From: Flavobacteriales bacterium
GTDB taxonomy: Bacteria > Bacteroidota > Bacteroidia > Flavobacteriales_D > Sanyastnellaceae
Reading direction: 5' to 3'
NCBI GenBank assembly: GCA_028823435.1
Contig: JAPKBK010000069.1
Location: 1 to 8,623 of the forward strand
DNA: 8,623 bases
Shown here: positions 5,238-8,623 of the stretch, in pieces
Position numbering within the stretch: the first letter of the stretch is position 1
How the letters are laid out: each line of letters opens with the position of its first letter
Notes under the pieces: model-generated
The model's database searches: none
What the model was told of the DNA's origin: nothing
What the model saw: only the letters and a program-made list of their open reading frames with translations
Translations under genes and position numbers: made by a program

Positions 5238-7123
5238 TTATGAAACCTGCAAAGAGAATAATCTACGGACTGTGTTTGTTATGTACAGGACTGTCATTTT
5301 CTTCTGCCGATGTTTCAGCCCAAACCGATTTAGAACTCGCTGAGTTCTACTATAACGAAGGGAGTTATGAGCAAGCTCAACTCTACCTTGTTGAGATATA
5401 CAAGCGCAACAAAACAAACGCTGTGTACCAAATGTATTATCAATCGCTCCTGGCAATGGACGATTTCGAAGGGGCAGAATCGCTTGTGAAGAAGCGTCTT
5501 AAACGTATGCACAAGAACAGCAAGAGTACAGCATACGTCGATTTGGGATCTCTGTACCTCAATTTCGACAAGCTCGATTTGGCACGGGAGGCGTTCGACA
5601 ATGCGCTCGAACTGCTCCAACCAGGAAAGAACCAAGCTGTGAGGTTAGCAAATGCATTCATCAAGCTTGACGAGCTTGACATGGCCTACATGACCTATCG
5701 CAAGGCGCAAGATTTAGGGACGACTGACTTTCATTACCAATTCGCAAACCTCCAAGGAATGCGAAGAGACTATCAAGGAATGGTGGAGAGTTTTTTAGAG
5801 CTTCTGCATAAAACACCCACGTACTTAAGGACAGTTCAAAACAGTTTAAACAGAAACCTTCGCTTACAGACAGAACCTGAAAATGGAGAGATGGTAAGAA
5901 CTGAGCTTCTTAAAGCAGCCCAGAGATATCCAGATGACACGATCTTTCCAGAAATGCTGGTGTGGTATTTTACACAAGAAAAAGATTTTTCATCCGCATT
6001 TATTCATGCCAGATCCTTAGACTTGAGACGCAAGGGGGTCGGTTTAAATATCATGGCGTTGGGGAACACGGCCGCCTCAAACGACGACCTAGAGACAGCC
6101 ATGGAGTGTTATGGCTATGTGGCGGCAAAAGGGGTCGGTTCTCCATATTTCTACACCGCAAGAAATGAACTGTTACAAGTCCGTTTTCATGCGCTAACAA
6201 AAGAAACACCGCCAAATTTTGATGGTTTAACATTGTTAGAAGCGGATTATGCGGCGAGCATCAGAGATCTTGGGGTGAAGTCTGAAACCTCCATCATGCT
6301 GAAAAACCAAGCACACATCCTTGCGTTCTTTCTTGACAGAGGAGATGAGGGAATGGCAATCATGGAAGAAGTCTTGAACATCGCCGGTCTGAATACCAGG
6401 GTGGCCGCTGTATGCAAATTGGAGCTGGGAGATATTTATGTTTTTGAAGATCTGGTTTGGGATGCCTCACTCCTGTTCTCTCAAGTCATCCTCGACTTTA
6501 AAGACGACCCTTTGGGACACGAAGCGAAATACAGAAATGCCCGAATCAGCTACTACACAGGTGATTTTGCCTGGGCCCAAACCCAACTCAACGCGCTTAA
6601 AGCATCCACCTCCAAACTCATCAGCAACGACGCGATCAACTTGAGTCTTCTGATTACGGACAACTTTAATTTAGATACAATCTTTGAACCGATGGAGATG
6701 TATGCCAGGGCCGACCTCCTCGTGATGCAGAGAAGATATGGTGAGGCCATTTCAACATTAGATACGTTAATTGAGAATTGGCCTGGCCACGCCTTAGAAG
6801 ATGAGATTTTAATGTTAAAAGGAGATCTTGCCCTTCAAAACGGTGATGTAGACAGTGCCCTTACATATTATCAAGAAGTGGCCGATTTACATTTCGATGA
6901 CATCACGGGTGATGATGCGCTGTATAATCTAGCGGTGATCTATGATGTGACACTGAACGATTTGGTGAAAGCAGAAGCGTTGTATGAAAAATTGATTTTC
7001 GAGTTCTCTGGATCACTCCATGTGATAGAAGCCCGCAAGCGATACCGGGAAATCAAAGGAGAAGAGGTGGGAAGCACTGAGGGTTTTGAAATTCCTTTGG
7101 AAGAATCAATTTCCAAGCCATGA
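5234..7123 (+). CDS. Secreted tetratricopeptide-repeat (TPR) protein
   Basis: Protein of 629 residues with a Sec signal peptide: basic residues 4-8, a hydrophobic core about 9-24, and a likely cleavage site after V-S-A (27-29), so it acts in the periplasm or at the outer membrane. The mature part is almost entirely TPR-like helical pairs. Clear examples are LAEFYYNEGSYEQAQLYLVEI (35-55), YVDLGSLYLNFDKLDLAREAF (101-121) and repeats at about 505-600 (GDLALQNGDVDSALTYYQ; ALYNLAVIYD...AEALYEKL). A short acidic tail follows. TPR proteins scaffold protein complexes; no enzymatic motif is seen and the specific role is unknown. It overlaps the upstream lipoprotein gene and the downstream DUF4286 gene, each by ATGA. 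An internal ATG at 5240 (MKPAK...) is an equally plausible start and leaves the signal peptide intact. Confidence 0.9.
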   Translation: MIMKPAKRIIYGLCLLCTGLSFSSADVSAQTDLELAEFYYNEGSYEQAQLYLVEIYKRNKTNAVYQMYYQSLLAMDDFEGAESLVKKRLKRMHKNSKSTAYVDLGSLYLNFDKLDLAREAFDNALELLQPGKNQAVRLANAFIKLDELDMAYMTYRKAQDLGTTDFHYQFANLQGMRRDYQGMVESFLELLHKTPTYLRTVQNSLNRNLRLQTEPENGEMVRTELLKAAQRYPDDTIFPEMLVWYFTQEKDFSSAFIHARSLDLRRKGVGLNIMALGNTAASNDDLETAMECYGYVAAKGVGSPYFYTARNELLQVRFHALTKETPPNFDGLTLLEADYAASIRDLGVKSETSIMLKNQAHILAFFLDRGDEGMAIMEEVLNIAGLNTRVAAVCKLELGDIYVFEDLVWDASLLFSQVILDFKDDPLGHEAKYRNARISYYTGDFAWAQTQLNALKASTSKLISNDAINLSLLITDNFNLDTIFEPMEMYARADLLVMQRRYGEAISTLDTLIENWPGHALEDEILMLKGDLALQNGDVDSALTYYQEVADLHFDDITGDDALYNLAVIYDVTLNDLVKAEALYEKLIFEFSGSLHVIEARKRYREIKGEEVGSTEGFEIPLEESISKP

Positions 7124-7458
7124 TACTCTACAACATTACCATTTCTGTAAATGCAGAATCTGCTCCCGAATGGCTCGAATACATGGTCAACGACCATATC
7201 CCGTCCGTACTCGCAACAGGCCATTTCCGCGATTATAAATTGTGTCGTGTGGAAGGCGATGAGGAAGGTGGAAAGACCTTTGCCGTTCAGTATGTCGCAC
7301 ATTCCCTCGCTTCATTTAATACATACCAAACGGAATGCGCACCTGATCTACAGGCCGATTTCATGAAAAAATGGGGGACCAAAGCAGTCGCATTCCGGAC
7401 AATTTTACCCTTACTTCACGAAGGGAAGGCTGAGAAAGTCGAGACAGACAAAGCATGA
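7120..7458 (+). CDS. DUF4286 family protein
   Basis: Small cytoplasmic protein of 112 residues with no signal peptide or membrane segment. The features I associate with DUF4286 are the N-terminal MILYNITISV strand, WLEYMVNDHIPSVLATGHF (19-37), FAVQYVAHSLASFNTYQ (54-70) and KKWGTKAVAFRTIL (84-97). The pattern of alternating strands and helices suggests a small ferredoxin-like alpha/beta fold. Its biochemical role is not known to me. In Bacteroidota genomes this gene commonly stands next to rsmA, as here, where its TGA overlaps the rsmA ATG; it also overlaps the TPR gene at its start. This supports a link to the same operon, but not a specific function. The last 12 or so residues are charged and probably flexible. 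Confidence 0.88.
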   Translation: MILYNITISVNAESAPEWLEYMVNDHIPSVLATGHFRDYKLCRVEGDEEGGKTFAVQYVAHSLASFNTYQTECAPDLQADFMKKWGTKAVAFRTILPLLHEGKAEKVETDKA

Positions 7459-8231
7459 TTAAACCAAAAAAATATCTGGGGCAACACTTCCTGGTTGGAC
7501 CGGGAATAGCACATCGGATTGCGGGGTCTGTTACGTGTCACAGAGGGTGTCATTCTGTATTAGAAGTAGGTCCTGGAACGGGTGCTTTAACAGTGCCCCT
7601 TTTAGACCGAGGAGACCTTGATCTTCATGTCGTAGAGTTGGACGAGGAAAGTGTAGAATATTTGGTCACAGAAGAATTGCTGCCTTCAAATAGAGTTCAT
7701 GGCGTGGATCTTTTGAGGTGGAATCCAGATCTCGCATTTCCCGATGGCGCACCTTTTATTGTTGCAGGAAATTTTCCTTACAATATCTCCTCTCAGATCT
7801 TATTTCAAGTCTTAGATTGGAGAGAGCGCGTCCCCGAAGTTGTGGGGATGTTCCAAAAAGAAGTTGCAAAAAGAATTGCCGAGGGTCCAGGTTCTCGAAC
7901 CTATGGAATTTTAAGTGTGCTGCTTCAAACCTATTACGACATCGACTACCTCTTCACCGTAGATGAAGACGCATTCGACCCACCTCCAAGAGTGAAAAGT
8001 GGTGTGATCCGTCTCAGACGTAATGACATGATTGACCCAGGGTGTTCATTCTCTCATTTAAAAAGAGTTGTAAAAGGAGCGTTCAACCAAAGACGTAAAA
8101 CACTCAGGAATGCCTTGATAAGCGCTGGGTTTTCTGAGGAATCGATTCCCGAGGAATTCTTGAAAAAACGCGCTGAACAGCTCAGTCCCAAAGATTTCCA
8201 CAGACTGTCTGTGGCGCTTATACCCCGCTAA
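7455..8231 (+). CDS. rsmA: 16S rRNA (adenine1518-N6/adenine1519-N6)-dimethyltransferase
   Basis: Protein of 258 residues, the normal KsgA/RsmA length. It dimethylates two adjacent adenosines in the 3'-terminal hairpin of 16S rRNA using S-adenosylmethionine, a late 30S assembly checkpoint. Motifs in order are KKYLGQHFL (5-13), SAM-binding motif I VLEVGPGTGAL (35-45), the ribose-binding acid in VELD (E61), D85 in motif III, the catalytic NFPYN (106-110; NLPY in many other phyla), FDPPPRV (174-180) and FNQRRKTLRN (210-219). The start ATG lies in the ATGA overlap with DUF4286, and no better start exists. It is the last gene of the serS operon. No terminator hairpin with a T-tract follows, and fbp begins within 50 bases. 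Confidence 0.97.
   Translation: MIKPKKYLGQHFLVGPGIAHRIAGSVTCHRGCHSVLEVGPGTGALTVPLLDRGDLDLHVVELDEESVEYLVTEELLPSNRVHGVDLLRWNPDLAFPDGAPFIVAGNFPYNISSQILFQVLDWRERVPEVVGMFQKEVAKRIAEGPGSRTYGILSVLLQTYYDIDYLFTVDEDAFDPPPRVKSGVIRLRRNDMIDPGCSFSHLKRVVKGAFNQRRKTLRNALISAGFSEESIPEEFLKKRAEQLSPKDFHRLSVALIPR
8198..8214 (+). repeat. Perfect 17-base palindrome at the 3' end of rsmA, upstream of fbp
   Basis: CCACAGAC (8198-8205) and GTCTGTGG (8207-8214) are exact inverted repeats around a single T. The element lies inside the last rsmA codons and ends 29 bases before the fbp -7 box, so its right edge sits just upstream of where the -33 region should be. No T-tract follows, which argues against a terminator. It could be an operator, but an 8-base inverted repeat can also occur by chance in a window of this size. 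Confidence 0.4.
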
Positions 8232-8243
8232 ACCTTGCTGACT

Positions 8244-8251
8244 TAACTTTG
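8244..8251 (+). promoter_or_regulatory. Candidate -7 box of the fbp promoter
   Basis: TAACTTTG matches the Bacteroidota TAnnTTTG consensus exactly and lies in the 46-base gap between rsmA and the favoured fbp start. A -33 TTG at 19-21 bases upstream is not obvious. Transcription would begin near 8256-8259, which favours the ATG at 8278 over the one at 8254 as the fbp start. Confidence 0.5.
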
Positions 8252-8277
8252 TCATGAAACTTGAACAAGGACAATCG

Positions 8278-8623
8278 ATGAGTAAGACCATAACATTGGG
8301 GGAGTTTATCATGGACAGGCAGGCCGCATTTCCGTTCGTGTCGGGTCAATTGACGCGTCTTCTGACTGACATTGGGGTCGCATCAAAAATTGTCAATCAC
8401 CAAGTGAACAGAGCGGGTTTGGCAGGAATACTTGGGGAATCAGGTTCTGTCAATATCCAAGATGAAGCACAGCAGAAGCTGGATATTTTTGCAGACCAAA
8501 CCTTTATGAGAATCCTCTCAGCTGGGGGTTCTGTTGCAGGAATTGGATCCGAAGAACAGGATGAGCCCATTGTATGCGGAGACGAAGGAAAGACGGGGAA
8601 ATACATCGTCCTAATCGATCCAT
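8278..8623 (+). CDS. fbp: Fructose-1,6-bisphosphatase class I, 5' part
   Basis: The first 115 residues are present and the gene runs off the right edge. The enzyme removes the C1 phosphate from fructose 1,6-bisphosphate, the committed step of gluconeogenesis, in the cytoplasm. Diagnostic segments are TLGEF (6-10), the N-terminal helix with SGQLTRLLTDI (22-32), VNRAGL (43-48), a QQKLDIFAD stretch (65-73), GIGSEEQDE (88-96, metal-binding glutamates) and YIVLIDP (109-115). The last would continue into the metal-binding LDGSSN motif just beyond the window. The frame is open from ATG 8254, adding eight residues (MKLEQGQS), but a promoter box ends two bases before that codon and the family usually begins close to TLGEF, so ATG 8278 is preferred. 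No frameshift or missing key residue is seen in the visible part. Confidence 0.93.
   Translation, partial: MSKTITLGEFIMDRQAAFPFVSGQLTRLLTDIGVASKIVNHQVNRAGLAGILGESGSVNIQDEAQQKLDIFADQTFMRILSAGGSVAGIGSEEQDEPIVCGDEGKTGKYIVLIDP

Noticed and set aside
5330..5635. 101-codon minus-strand frame inside the TPR gene
   Set aside because: It is fully antisense to a strong coding region and has no family features; hydrophobic stretches arise from the complement of charged TPR codons.
6940..7302. 120-codon open frame on the minus strand across the TPR/DUF4286 junction
   Set aside because: It is antisense to two well-supported genes, and its translation shows no recognisable motif or domain; it is a shadow of the plus-strand codon pattern.
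1..8623. Mobile elements, CRISPR arrays, tRNA/rRNA genes, riboswitches, phage or defence genes
   Set aside because: None is seen. Almost all bases are accounted for by housekeeping genes on a compact chromosome, with no transposase motif, spaced repeats or cloverleaf structure noticed.

Overview
This is 8.6 kb of ordinary-looking, gene-dense bacterial chromosome, almost certainly from a member of the Bacteroidota, probably Flavobacteriales-like. The evidence is gene content and promoters. The gene order serS, TPR protein, DUF4286, rsmA recalls Bacteroidota genomes. The CtaA heme A synthase has the glutamate-Tyr-x-Asn-Arg variant I associate with this phylum. No start codon has a convincing Shine-Dalgarno sequence. 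Several starts are preceded by the phylum's TAnnTTTG promoter box. I see no mobile element, CRISPR array, tRNA or rRNA, and no gene-free stretch longer than about 115 bases.

Layout. Positions 1-74 hold the last 23 codons of the class I ribonucleotide reductase large subunit (+). Converging on it is a two-gene minus-strand operon: an exported lipoprotein with a heavy-metal-associated (HMA) fold (1478-1068), joined by a GTGA overlap to heme A synthase ctaA (1071-85). A 55-base divergent promoter region separates it from an EamA-type inner-membrane transporter (1534-2469, +). Next come ribosomal proteins L21 and L27 (rplU 2527-2919, rpmA 2949-3227), which have a well-formed promoter and end at a strong intrinsic terminator (3257-3290).

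From 3341 to 8231 there is a tightly packed plus-strand operon: seryl-tRNA synthetase (serS), a small probable lipoprotein of unknown function, a 629-residue secreted TPR protein, a DUF4286 protein and the 16S rRNA dimethyltransferase rsmA. The last four are linked by three consecutive ATGA stop/start overlaps. The window closes with the 5' part of class I fructose-1,6-bisphosphatase (fbp), which has its own promoter box.

How the genes fit together. The left part serves deoxynucleotide synthesis and terminal-oxidase assembly (heme A, with a possible copper-handling lipoprotein). The middle and right serve translation: two 50S proteins, Ser-tRNA charging and 30S maturation. The least understood part is the lipoprotein plus TPR pair, two predicted cell-envelope proteins translated between serS and rsmA. 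Other points worth a look are an inverted repeat filling the spacer of the rplU promoter, promoter boxes placed almost on the start codons of the divergent pair, and a perfect palindrome just upstream of the fbp promoter.
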